A stretch of DNA of 33,962 nt, from positions 1-33,962 of the forward strand of contig JAGBLH010000147.1 of NCBI GenBank assembly GCA_017635515.1, given 5' to 3'. A program made the position numbers and the translations under genes. The notes beneath the pieces were generated by a model. The model searched no databases, was not told the origin of the DNA, and was given only the letters and a program-made list of their open reading frames with translations. Positions within the stretch are counted from its first letter, which is position 1; each line of letters opens with the position of its first letter. Below, piece after piece: positions 16,424 to 24,305 of the stretch. Origin of the DNA: Selenomonas sp. (GTDB lineage Bacteria; Bacillota; Negativicutes; Selenomonadales; Selenomonadaceae).

Positions 16424-17428
16424 ATGCTGGAAGCTCTGCTGAAGGATACAGCCAGATTCTGCGAACATGAGGGCCTGATTCCCCCTGGTGCTAGGGTGCT
16501 GGTGGCCTGCTCAGGCGGCCCTGATTCCCTGGCTCTCTTGGACATTCTCTGGCGGCTCTCAAGGCTTTCCAGGTACGACTTCGCCGTGGAGGTCGCTCAC
16601 TTCGAGCATGGCATACGGGTGGAGGGCGGAGCCTCGCAGAAGGATGCCGACTTTGTGGCCGGGTTCTGCGAGGAGCGGGGCATTGCCTGCACCATCGCCC
16701 ACGGTGATGTGCCCGCCTATGCGGAGGCACGGAAGCTGTCTATCGAGACTGCCGCCCGTAAGTGCCGCTATGATTTTCTGGAAAAGACCAGAAGGGAGCG
16801 GGGCCTTGACCTCATCGCCACTGCCCACCAGGCAGATGACCAGGCGGAAACGGTGCTGATGCGGCTCCTGCGGGGCACTGGCATCACGGGACTTGCGGCT
16901 ATGCGGCCCCGGGCGGAGGGGGAGCTCCCCCTGATCCGTCCCCTGCTCTTTGCCACCCGGGCGGCCATAGAGGCTTACTGTGAGACTAGGGAGCTGAGAC
17001 CTCGGCAGGATGCCACCAATGAGCTTTTAGACTGCACCCGCAACCGCCTGCGGCTGGAGACCCTTCCCAGGCTCAAGGAGGAGTACAATCCCCGGCTGGT
17101 GCAGGCTCTCTGCCAGCTGGCCTCCATCAGTGCCGCCGAATCGGACTTCATCGGAACAGAGGCCAGGGCGGCTTTTGCAAAAATAGCAGGAAAAGAGGGC
17201 CTGGAGGCAGAAGAATTCAAGCAGCTGCCCCGGGCGCTCAAGTGGCATGTGCTGCGGCTCTTCTGGCAGCAGGAGACAGGCGAGTGCAAGGACCTGCCCT
17301 ATGCCCATGTGCAGCGGCTCTGCCATATCATAGACACGGGCCACGCCGGCAGCCAGCAGCAGCTTCCTCACGGCATGTGCCTGCGGCTGTACCGGGAAAA
17401 TAAGAAGCTTTATGCAAGACTTATGTAA
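16424..17428 (+). CDS. tilS: tRNA(Ile)-lysidine synthase
   Basis: This enzyme attaches lysine to C34 of the AUA-reading tRNA-Ile with ATP, an essential decoding modification. The N-terminal PP-loop is SGGPDS at residues 30-35; other family landmarks are VAHFEHGIRVEGG, ARKCRYDFLE, ATAHQADDQAETVLMRLLRGTG and LIRPLL. At 334 residues it is shorter than the roughly 430-470 of Bacillus or E. coli: it ends soon after the TilS substrate-binding helical part, without an obvious full C-terminal domain. It precedes hpt by 19 bases, as in Bacillus. Confidence 0.92.
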   Translation: MLEALLKDTARFCEHEGLIPPGARVLVACSGGPDSLALLDILWRLSRLSRYDFAVEVAHFEHGIRVEGGASQKDADFVAGFCEERGIACTIAHGDVPAYAEARKLSIETAARKCRYDFLEKTRRERGLDLIATAHQADDQAETVLMRLLRGTGITGLAAMRPRAEGELPLIRPLLFATRAAIEAYCETRELRPRQDATNELLDCTRNRLRLETLPRLKEEYNPRLVQALCQLASISAAESDFIGTEARAAFAKIAGKEGLEAEEFKQLPRALKWHVLRLFWQQETGECKDLPYAHVQRLCHIIDTGHAGSQQQLPHGMCLRLYRENKKLYARLM

Positions 17429-17447
17429 GAGGAGAGGTAAACCCATC

Positions 17448-17993
17448 ATGATGAGAGACGATATCGAAAAGGTAGTATTCACCGAGGAGCAGATCCACGA
17501 GAAGATTGCCGAGCTGGGCCGCCGCATCACCGAGGACTACAAGGAGGTGCAGGAGGAAATCTACTGCGTCGGTATCCTAAAAGGGGCTGTGAATTTCTAC
17601 ACCGACCTGGTACAGCAGATCGAACTGCCTGTGCGCTATGACTTCATGATTGCCTCCAGCTATGGCAACGGCACCTCTACCACAGGTTCCGTGAAGATTT
17701 TGAAGGACCTTGATTACGACATCGAGGGCAAGCACCTCATCGTCATCGAGGATATCATCGATTCCGGCACCACCATGAATTACCTCATGAAGTACTTCAA
17801 GGATAGGAAGCCTGCCAGCGTGAAGCTCTGCTCCCTGCTGTCCAAGCCTTCCCGTCGGACGGTGGACGTGCATATCGACTACTGCGGCTTTGAGGTGCCT
17901 GACGAATTCTTGGTGGGCTATGGCTTGGACTATGCCGAGGTTTACCGCAATCTCCCCTTCATCGGGGTCTTGAAGCCTGAGATTTACGCTTGA
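17448..17993 (+). CDS. hpt: Hypoxanthine phosphoribosyltransferase
   Basis: This 181-residue purine-salvage enzyme joins hypoxanthine (and usually guanine) to PRPP, giving IMP or GMP. The type I PRTase signature VIEDIIDSGTTM lies at residues 99-110. The flexible loop region has SSYGNGTSTTGSVKILKDLD, and the C-terminal hood has FEVPDEFLVGYGLDYAEVYR. AGAGGAGAGG precedes the ATG at 17448 by about 10 bases; another ATG follows directly. It sits between tilS and ftsH as in Bacillus, where the protein is reported to influence ftsH expression. Confidence 0.95.
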   Translation: MMRDDIEKVVFTEEQIHEKIAELGRRITEDYKEVQEEIYCVGILKGAVNFYTDLVQQIELPVRYDFMIASSYGNGTSTTGSVKILKDLDYDIEGKHLIVIEDIIDSGTTMNYLMKYFKDRKPASVKLCSLLSKPSRRTVDVHIDYCGFEVPDEFLVGYGLDYAEVYRNLPFIGVLKPEIYA

Positions 17994-18065
17994 TTGCAGC
18001 TTGAAATATGAACAAAATCTTGCCGGGCAGGGCTTCATGGCTCCGGCAGAAGGAGGGGCAATGGA

Positions 18066-20075
18066 TTGAACAAATTTCTACGCAACGTAGGCTTTTACCT
18101 GCTGATTATTCTTGTGGCTATTTCCATCATTGACTACTTCTCCACCAAGCAGACTGTCAGCAAGTCGGTGGAATACACCCAGTTCCTGCATCAGGTGGAT
18201 GCAGGGGAGGTGCAGAAGGTCATCTTTATCAAGAATACTGTCCACGGGACGCTCTCTGACGGGACGGAATTCACCACTATCACGCCGGATGAGCCTTACA
18301 GCGACCCGCATCTTTACGAAAGGCTCACCGCCAAAGGCGTGAACATCGCGGCGGACAATCCGCCGGAGCCGCCCTGGTGGTCCACCATGTTCTCGTCTAT
18401 CCTGCCGATTCTGCTTCTCATTGGCGTCTGGTTCTTCATCATGCAGCAGACCCAGGGAGGCGGCGGCCGGGTCATGTCCTTCGGCAAGAGCCGTGCCCGC
18501 ATGAGCGGGGCCGACAAGATCAAGGTCACCTTCCAGGATGTGGCCGGGGCTGACGAGGCCAAGCAGGAACTGGAGGAAGTGGTGGAGTTTCTCAAGGACA
18601 AGCAGAAGTTTGCCGATTTGGGAGCAAGGATTCCCAAGGGCGTGCTGCTCTTTGGCCCTCCGGGCACAGGCAAGACCTTGCTGGCCCGCGCGGTGGCCGG
18701 TGAGGCAGGGGTGCCCTTCTTCTCCATCAGCGGCTCTGACTTCGTAGAGATGTTCGTGGGCGTGGGTGCCTCCCGCGTGCGCGACCTTTTCGAGCAGGCC
18801 AAGAAGAATGCTCCCTGCATCGTCTTCATTGACGAGATTGATGCCGTGGGCCGCCAGCGCGGCGCAGGTGTCGGCGGCGGTCATGACGAGCGCGAGCAGA
18901 CCCTGAACCAACTGCTGGTGGAAATGGACGGCTTTGCTGCCAACGAGGGCATCATCATCGTGGCCGCCACCAACCGCCCGGATATCCTCGACCCGGCACT
19001 TTTGCGCCCCGGCCGCTTTGACCGCCAGATTGTGGTGGACAAGCCCGATGTGCGCGGCCGTCTGGCTATCCTCCAGGTTCACACCAAGGGCAAGCCGGTG
19101 GCAGAGGATGCAGACCTGGATGTGCTGGCACGCCGCACCCCTGGCTTCACCGGCGCTGACCTCAGCAATCTGGTGAACGAGGCAGCCCTCTTGGCTGCCC
19201 GCCGGGACAAGAAGAAGATTTTCATGGCCGAGCTGGAGGAAGCTATCGAAAGAGTCATGGCTGGCCCCGAGCGCCGCTCCCATGTCATGAGCGAGGAGGA
19301 AAAGCGCCTCACCGCTTATCACGAGGGCGGACATACGCTGGTGGGCATGATGCTGAAGCACGCCGACCCTGTCCACAAGGTCACCATCATTCCCCGTGGC
19401 CGCGCTGGTGGATACACCCTGATGCTGCCCAAGGAGGATCGCTCCTATGCCACCCGCAGCGAGCTCATGGATCGCCTGAAGGTGGCTATGGGTGGCCGCG
19501 TGGCAGAGGAAGTGGTGCTGAAGGAAATCAGCACCGGCGCCTCCCAGGATATCCAGCAGGCTTCCCGCATCGTGCGAAGCATGATCATGCAGTACGGCAT
19601 GAGCGACCAGCTGGGCCCCATAGCCTATGGGGAAAGCCAGAACCATCAGGTCTTCCTGGGTCGCGACTTCAATCATCAGCGCAACTACTCCGAGGAAGTG
19701 GCCAGCGAGATAGACAAGGAAGTGCGCCGCTACATGGAGGAGGCCTACGAGGCCTGCCGCCAGATCATCACGGAGCACCGTGACCAGCTGGAGCTGATTG
19801 CCCAGGCCCTGATCGAGCGCGAGACTCTCAGCGCCAAGGAACTGGAAGAGCTTCTGGAAAAGGGCTGCCTTTCCGATGACGACCACAACAGGCCCCGTCC
19901 CAACCAGCAGCCCCCCCAGGGCCCAAAAGAAGGCGACCCCGCCTACATTCCTCCCAACAAGACCGTGCCCGTAGAGGCTCCCGTGCCCGTGGCAGAGGAA
20001 AAGGAGGAGGAAGTGGCTGCGCCTACGGTGAAGACCACGGAACCAAAATTCAACGTCACGCATTTTGATGACTGA
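18066..20075 (+). CDS. ftsH: ATP-dependent zinc metalloprotease FtsH
   Basis: This 669-residue membrane-anchored AAA+ protease degrades membrane and regulatory proteins as a hexamer. TM1 is [15 protein letters not shown] (residues about 8-22). An extracytoplasmic domain follows, and TM2 is near residues 108-128 ([15 protein letters not shown]). Walker A GPPGTGKT is at 197-204, Walker B is in CIVFIDEID, and the second region of homology has [18 protein letters not shown]. The zinc site HEGGH is at 419-423; most homologues have HEAGH, so Gly replaces the usual Ala but the HExxH ligands are intact. The C-terminal 60 residues are Pro/Glu-rich. It starts with TTG after GAAGGAGGGG. Confidence 0.97.
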   Translation: MNKFLRNVGFYLLIILVAISIIDYFSTKQTVSKSVEYTQFLHQVDAGEVQKVIFIKNTVHGTLSDGTEFTTITPDEPYSDPHLYERLTAKGVNIAADNPPEPPWWSTMFSSILPILLLIGVWFFIMQQTQGGGGRVMSFGKSRARMSGADKIKVTFQDVAGADEAKQELEEVVEFLKDKQKFADLGARIPKGVLLFGPPGTGKTLLARAVAGEAGVPFFSISGSDFVEMFVGVGASRVRDLFEQAKKNAPCIVFIDEIDAVGRQRGAGVGGGHDEREQTLNQLLVEMDGFAANEGIIIVAATNRPDILDPALLRPGRFDRQIVVDKPDVRGRLAILQVHTKGKPVAEDADLDVLARRTPGFTGADLSNLVNEAALLAARRDKKKIFMAELEEAIERVMAGPERRSHVMSEEEKRLTAYHEGGHTLVGMMLKHADPVHKVTIIPRGRAGGYTLMLPKEDRSYATRSELMDRLKVAMGGRVAEEVVLKEISTGASQDIQQASRIVRSMIMQYGMSDQLGPIAYGESQNHQVFLGRDFNHQRNYSEEVASEIDKEVRRYMEEAYEACRQIITEHRDQLELIAQALIERETLSAKELEELLEKGCLSDDDHNRPRPNQQPPQGPKEGDPAYIPPNKTVPVEAPVPVAEEKEEEVAAPTVKTTEPKFNVTHFDD

Positions 20076-20083
20076 ATAAGAAG

Positions 20084-20118
20084 AAACGCTGCCTGTATTT
20101 TGTGCGGGCAGCGTTTTT
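20084..20118 (+). terminator. Intrinsic terminator after ftsH
   Basis: AAACGCTGCC (20084-20093) pairs with its complement in 20107-20116, followed by T residues. It closes the tilS-hpt-ftsH unit. Confidence 0.8.
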
Positions 20119-20194
20119 GGCAATAACACCTCCCCTAAAAAGAAATATCGTATTTCTAGATGATAGGTGTGTCCAGAAATATTGCCATAGAGGC

Positions 20195-20386
20195 TTAGGG
20201 CGTGTTGATTAATTCACTAAGCCCATCTTCACGTATCTTGACTGTCCCTGCGTCGTTGACAAATCCTCGACATAGCACCGCCCTAAAGGACTAGCTTCGC
20301 GTCGCTATGCCTCCGGTTTGTCGCCTTGCAATGGACAGCCAATCCCCATAAATCTGTGCCAAGTTCATTTAATCAACACGCCCTAA
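20195..20386. mobile_element. MITE-like element, 192 bp, perfect 18-bp terminal inverted repeats
   Basis: TTAGGGCGTGTTGATTAA at 20195-20212 recurs as an exact inverted copy at 20369-20386. The outermost bases allow a TA target duplication (TA then GGGCG on the left, CGCCC then TA on the right), as made by IS630/Tc1-type transposases. The interior has no coding capacity but is itself an imperfect long palindrome: CTGTCC near 20241 faces GGACAG near 20333, and GACAAA...CATAGC faces GCTATG...TTTGTC. The right end stops 2 bases before the stop codon of the convergent pseudouridine synthase gene, so the element may now supply that gene's 3' end. No transposase is nearby. Confidence 0.7.
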
Positions 20387-20388
20387 AA

Positions 20389-21273
20389 TCACGACAGCAG
20401 CCGCTGCATATCCCGTGGCAGCTCTGCCTTGACATTAATCTGTTCTTTGGTAATAGGGTGGATAAAATGCAATCTGCAGGCGTGGAGGGCTTGTCTTTGC
20501 ATCAGTTCCAGGCTGCCGCCGTAGAGGTCATCGCCTAAGAGGGGGTGGCCGAGATAGCTCATATGCACCCGGATTTGGTGGGTGCGGCCTGTTTCCAGTT
20601 TCAATTCGATAAGGCTCAGCAGCTTGCCCTCTCTTTCTGTGGAAGAGAGGGTTTTATAGTGGGTGCGGGCTTCCTTGCCCTCGGGGGAGACTTTCCGCAG
20701 GATGATGCTGGGGAGAGCACGGGCGATGGGGGCGTCGATGAGGCCTTCGGGCAGCTTTGGCCTGCCTTCCACGATGGCCAGGTACTCCCTGTGGAAGCGT
20801 TTGGTGCCGTCTTTGGCAGTCAGCAGGTACTGCACCTGTGGTTCCTTGGCTATCAGCACCAGCCCCGAGGTGTCCCTGTCCAAGCGGTGGATGGGGTGGT
20901 AGCTATGGGTTTCGCCCTTGGTTTCATAATGGTAGAGAACGGCACCTGCCAAGGTGCCGTGGGCCTCCTTGGTGGTGGGATGCACCAACTGTCCGGGGGG
21001 CTTATTCACGATCAGCAGGTATTCGTCCTCATAGCGGATATCCAGGGGCAGGGCTTCCGGCTCGATCTCTGAGGGCTTTTCCACCTGGTAGCTCACCGTA
21101 TCTCCGTCCTTGAGCATGGTGCGGGCGGCGTTTGTGACTATCCCGTTGACCTTGAAGGTGCCGGAGTGCTTGATGCGCTTCCAGAGGGTACTTGATATGC
21201 CTTTCTGGTGCAAAAAAGCCTTGGCGGGCATACTCGCCAAGGCTTCGGGCAGCACCACTTGGAAGGTGGTCAT
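20389..21273 (-). CDS. RluA-family pseudouridine synthase
   Basis: This 294-residue enzyme converts uridine to pseudouridine in rRNA or tRNA. The catalytic motif HRLDRDTSG is at residues 129-137 with Asp132 as nucleophile. LIVNKPPGQLVHPT and KLETGRTHQIRVHMSYLGHPLLGDDLYGG (given here only as family landmarks around GRTHQIR) confirm the RluA fold. A short S4-like segment occupies about residues 20-45 (FLHQKGISSTLWKRI). RluD, RluC and RluA specificities cannot be separated by sequence reading alone. Its ATG overlaps the uraA stop (ATGA at 21270-21273), so it is translationally coupled to the permease gene. Confidence 0.9.
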   Translation of the reverse strand: MTTFQVVLPEALASMPAKAFLHQKGISSTLWKRIKHSGTFKVNGIVTNAARTMLKDGDTVSYQVEKPSEIEPEALPLDIRYEDEYLLIVNKPPGQLVHPTTKEAHGTLAGAVLYHYETKGETHSYHPIHRLDRDTSGLVLIAKEPQVQYLLTAKDGTKRFHREYLAIVEGRPKLPEGLIDAPIARALPSIILRKVSPEGKEARTHYKTLSSTEREGKLLSLIELKLETGRTHQIRVHMSYLGHPLLGDDLYGGSLELMQRQALHACRLHFIHPITKEQINVKAELPRDMQRLLS

Positions 21274-22541
21274 GCGGCGCTGTTTCCTTCTTTGGCTTCC
21301 GTCCTGCCCTTGCAGGCGTCGATGATGCGGAAGCTGACGGAGAGGATGATGGCTACGATGGTGGCCAGGGACATGCCCTTGAGGGTCACGGTGCCGATGG
21401 TGAGGCTGGCGGTGGAAACCCCCAGGCCCAGCACGATGGAGGTCAGCAGCAGGTTCTTGGGCTTGTTGTAGTCCACCTTGCCCTCCACCAGGATGCGGAT
21501 GCCGGAGGCGGCGATGACGCCGAAGAGCAGGATGGAGACACCGCCCATGACGGGGGCGGGGATGCTCTGGATGAGGGCCGCCAGCTTGCCAAGGCAGGAA
21601 AGGACGATGGCAAAGACCGCCGCGCCGCCGATCACCCAGGTGGAGAAGACCTTGGTGATGGCCAGCACGCCGATGTTCTCGCCGTAAGTGGTATTGGGGG
21701 TGGAGCCGAAGAAGCCGGAAATCACAGTGGAAATGCCGTTGCCCAGGATGGAGCGGTCAAGGCCAGGGTCATGGGTGAGGTCTTTGCCCACGATGTTGCC
21801 CGTGACAATGAGATGGCCGATATGCTCGGCAATGACCACCAGGGAAGCAGGCAGGATGATGAGGATGGCTCCCAGGTCAAAGGCGGGAGTGTAGAAGGTG
21901 GGCAGGGCAAACCAGGGCGCAGCCGCTACAGCAGCCCAATCCACCAGGCCGCTGAAGCCGGCGATGATGTAGCCGCCCACCACGCCGATGAGGATGGGGA
22001 TGATGGAGAGGAAACCCTTGAAGGCGATGGAAGCGAAGATGGTGATGGCAAGGGTCGCCAGGGACACGGTGATGACCGTGGGATCTACAGTTTCGCCGGT
22101 GAGCCCTGCCATGCCTGCAGCCGTAGGCATCAGCTCCAGGCCGATGACCGCCACGATAGCGCCCATGGAAGCAGGGGGGAAGATGACATCTATCCAGCCG
22201 GTGCCTACGGCGCGGATGAGGCCCGCCACCAGGCAGAAGACTAACCCTACGGCGATGAAGCCGCCCAGGGCGTACTCATAGCTGTACTCGGACAGCACCA
22301 GGAACACCGGGGAGAGGAAGGCAAAGCTGGAGCCGAGGTAAGCCGGTATGCGTCCCTTGCAGAGAATCAGGTAGAGCAGGGTGTCGATGCCGTTGAAGAG
22401 CAGCACCGTGGCGGGATTCACATGGAAGAGGATGGGCACCAGCACCGTGGAGCCGAACATGGCGAAGAGGTGCTGGAGGGAAAGGGGAACCGTTTCTAAG
22501 AGCGGCAGTTTCTCGTCCACCGCAATGGGACGCTTTTGCAA
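21270..22541 (-). CDS. uraA: NCS2 uracil/xanthine permease
   Basis: This 423-residue, roughly 12-14-helix nucleobase:cation symporter is of the NCS2 family. The family opening is ETVPLSLQHLFAMFGSTVLV. The substrate-site region contains LVVIAEHIGHL (Glu in helix 8), and the helix-10 signature is SGFFGSTPNTTYGENIGVLA. The TPNTTYGEN form favours uracil over xanthine, but this is inference. The start is TTG at 22541 with AAGGAG 9 bases upstream; the longer frame to 22757 would translate the divergent promoter region and has no family match. Two palindromes occupy the leader (22598-22621 and 22704-22727). Confidence 0.92.
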   Translation of the reverse strand: MQKRPIAVDEKLPLLETVPLSLQHLFAMFGSTVLVPILFHVNPATVLLFNGIDTLLYLILCKGRIPAYLGSSFAFLSPVFLVLSEYSYEYALGGFIAVGLVFCLVAGLIRAVGTGWIDVIFPPASMGAIVAVIGLELMPTAAGMAGLTGETVDPTVITVSLATLAITIFASIAFKGFLSIIPILIGVVGGYIIAGFSGLVDWAAVAAAPWFALPTFYTPAFDLGAILIILPASLVVIAEHIGHLIVTGNIVGKDLTHDPGLDRSILGNGISTVISGFFGSTPNTTYGENIGVLAITKVFSTWVIGGAAVFAIVLSCLGKLAALIQSIPAPVMGGVSILLFGVIAASGIRILVEGKVDYNKPKNLLLTSIVLGLGVSTASLTIGTVTLKGMSLATIVAIILSVSFRIIDACKGRTEAKEGNSAA

Positions 22542-22597
22542 AGAAGAACACTCCTTTTTATAGAACCACATAAATTTACTGCTGTATATCCTAGCAC

Positions 22598-22621
22598 AAA
22601 AGGGGACACATGTCCACTTTT
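22598..22621. promoter_or_regulatory. 24-bp interrupted palindrome in the uraA-lysC divergent region
   Basis: AAAAG-N-GGACA and TGTCC-N-CTTTT are arranged symmetrically around 22609/22610; 10 of 12 positions pair. It lies about 60 bases upstream of the uraA start. It could be a repressor operator or an RNA hairpin in the uraA leader. Confidence 0.45.
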
Positions 22622-22703
22622 CGAAGGGAAAAATAGGCAGGTATACACGCTGGAATATTGGGAAAAAAGGCAATAGGTGGAACAGGATACTATAGGAGAC
22701 AGG

Positions 22704-22727
22704 AAAAATCTCTGTCGGGAGATTTTT
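22704..22727. terminator. Symmetric hairpin with A/T flanks in the uraA-lysC gap
   Basis: AAAAATCTC (22704-22712) and its exact complement (22719-22727) with a 6-base loop. On either strand the stem ends in five T. If uraA transcription starts upstream of it, it would act as a leader terminator. Confidence 0.4.
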
Positions 22728-22743
22728 AATAAAGCATAGTGTA

Positions 22744-22772
22744 TAGACAGAGGACAAAAATTCTTGTATAAT
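22744..22772 (+). promoter_or_regulatory. Promoter of lysC
   Basis: TAGACA (22744-22749), a 17-base spacer and a perfect TATAAT (22767-22772). The leader to the lysC ATG is about 80 bases, too short for a lysine riboswitch. Confidence 0.75.
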
Positions 22773-22859
22773 GGTTTTTGTTACAAAGTGACAAGTGATA
22801 TTCGGGGACGGTCATCTGCTGATGATTGTTTTCAGAATAAGTTATTTAGGGGGAGAATT

Positions 22860-24089
22860 ATGGCGCTAATTGTAAAGAAATTCGGCGGCAGCTCGGTAGC
22901 CACCACCGAAAAGATCATGAACGTGGCTAAGAGAGTGCTGAAGGAAAAGCAGCCCGGCGACAAGATCGTCATGGTGGTGTCTGCCATGGGCAAGACCACT
23001 GACCACCTCATCGACCTGGCCAAGGGCATAAATAAGGAACCTTACCAATATTCCAGGGAAATGGATATGCTGCTGACCACCGGCGAGCAGGTTTCCATCG
23101 CGCTGCTGGCCATGGCCTTCCAGACTTTGGGGCAGCCTGCTATTTCTCTGACTGGCCCCATGGCCGGCATGAAGACCAACGATGTCTATACCAAGGGCCG
23201 CATCATGGATATCACGCCGGAGCGCGTCCATGCAGAGCTGGACAAGGGCCAGATCGTGGTGGTGGCAGGCTTCCAGGGCCGCAATGACCTGGGCGACCCC
23301 GTGACCTTGGGACGCGGCGGCTCCGATACTTCGGCGGTGGCTCTGGCAGGCGCCCTGAAGGCGGACAGCTGCGAGATTTTCACCGACGTGGACGGGGTGT
23401 ATTCCGCAGACCCCCGCATGGTGCCCAGCGCCCGCAAGATGAAGGAAATCACTTATGACGAGATGCTGGAGATGGCCCGCCTTGGCGCAGGCGTCATGCA
23501 GCCCCGCTCCGTGGAGATGGGCAAGCATTTCAGCATACCCATCCACGTCCGTTCTACGTTCACGGAGAGGCCTGGCACGATGATTAGGGAGGATTATACA
23601 ATGGAAGATAAAGATTTTGTGGTTCGCGGTGTAGCTCATGATGACAAGGTGGCCAAGATTGCCGTGCTGGGCATTCCCAACACGCCGGGCATTGCCCATG
23701 AGATTTTCTCCGCCCTGGCAGAGGCCAACATCGATGTGGATATGATCGTGCAGAGCATCCGCAATATCGAGAAGAATGTCACCGACATGGTGTTCACCGT
23801 GGCCGCAGATGATCTTGCCCAGGCCAAGCAGGTGGTGGACAAGGTGGCAGACAAGCTCAATGCCGTGGCCGTGCTCATCGAGGAGGACGTGGCCAAGGTC
23901 TCCATCGTGGGTGCAGGCATGCTGGGCAATCCTGGCATCGCTTCCCGCATGTTCGGTGCTCTTTCCAGGGTTGGTGTCAACATCGACATCATCAGCACTT
24001 CCGAAATCTGCATCTCCTGCCTGGTGAAGGGGGACAAGCTCAAGGAAGCTGTGAACTCCATCCACGAGGAGTTCTTCCCCTCCAGGTAA
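22860..24089 (+). CDS. lysC: Aspartokinase
   Basis: This 409-residue enzyme phosphorylates aspartate, the first step to lysine/diaminopimelate, threonine and methionine. The amino-acid kinase domain (about residues 1-245) starts IVKKFGGSSVATTEKI and contains GRGGSDTSAVALAGAL and TDVDGVYSADPR. Two ACT domains follow (about 265-335 and 340-405), the feedback-regulatory part. The ATG at 22860 is preceded by AGGGGGA; the upstream frame would run into the promoter. An internal GGGAGG before Met248 suggests a separately translated beta subunit as in Bacillus aspartokinase II. Confidence 0.96.
   Translation: MALIVKKFGGSSVATTEKIMNVAKRVLKEKQPGDKIVMVVSAMGKTTDHLIDLAKGINKEPYQYSREMDMLLTTGEQVSIALLAMAFQTLGQPAISLTGPMAGMKTNDVYTKGRIMDITPERVHAELDKGQIVVVAGFQGRNDLGDPVTLGRGGSDTSAVALAGALKADSCEIFTDVDGVYSADPRMVPSARKMKEITYDEMLEMARLGAGVMQPRSVEMGKHFSIPIHVRSTFTERPGTMIREDYTMEDKDFVVRGVAHDDKVAKIAVLGIPNTPGIAHEIFSALAEANIDVDMIVQSIRNIEKNVTDMVFTVAADDLAQAKQVVDKVADKLNAVAVLIEEDVAKVSIVGAGMLGNPGIASRMFGALSRVGVNIDIISTSEICISCLVKGDKLKEAVNSIHEEFFPSR
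23587..24089 (+). promoter_or_regulatory. Internal ribosome site and start for a likely lysC beta subunit
   Basis: GGGAGG at 23587-23592 stands 8 bases before an in-frame ATG at 23601 (Met248). Initiation here would yield a 162-residue protein holding both ACT domains. The surrounding codons (about 23580-23625) are unusually AT-rich for this GC-rich gene, as expected where translation starts. Bacillus aspartokinase II is known to be an alpha2-beta2 enzyme made this way. Confidence 0.65.
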
Positions 24090-24115
24090 GCCTTCCCATT
24101 TTTGCTTTGTTTACG

Positions 24116-24144
24116 GCTCCTTGCCTCATGGCAGGGAGCTTTTT
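24116..24144 (+). terminator. Intrinsic terminator after lysC
   Basis: GCTCCTTGCC (24116-24125) and GGCAGGGAGC (24130-24139) pair with one G-T wobble and a TCAT loop, followed by five T. Confidence 0.85.
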
Positions 24145-24205
24145 CTGTGCAATATTTGCAATGGTGCTGTTTTTGTAATAACAGGCCAAAAAGAAATAAT
24201 ATTGT

Positions 24206-24253
24206 ATACAGACACCTGTATGGGTAGACAGGACGGCATGAAACAGTTATTAT
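24206..24253 (+). promoter_or_regulatory. Promoter with adjoining palindrome before the aminotransferase gene
   Basis: TAGACA (24225-24230) and TATTAT (24248-24253) are spaced by 17 bases. Just upstream, ATACAG-ACAC-CTGTAT (24206-24221) is a perfect 6-bp dyad ending 3 bases before the -35, a plausible activator or repressor site. Confidence 0.6.
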
Positions 24254-24305
24254 ATATACATGTTCAGGAACTAACCTGGCAATGACGGAAAGGGGAACGA
24301 AAGCG

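Noticed and set aside
22772-22859. Lysine riboswitch before lysC
   Set aside because: Leader of about 80 bases is too short and lacks the conserved multi-stem core and a terminator.
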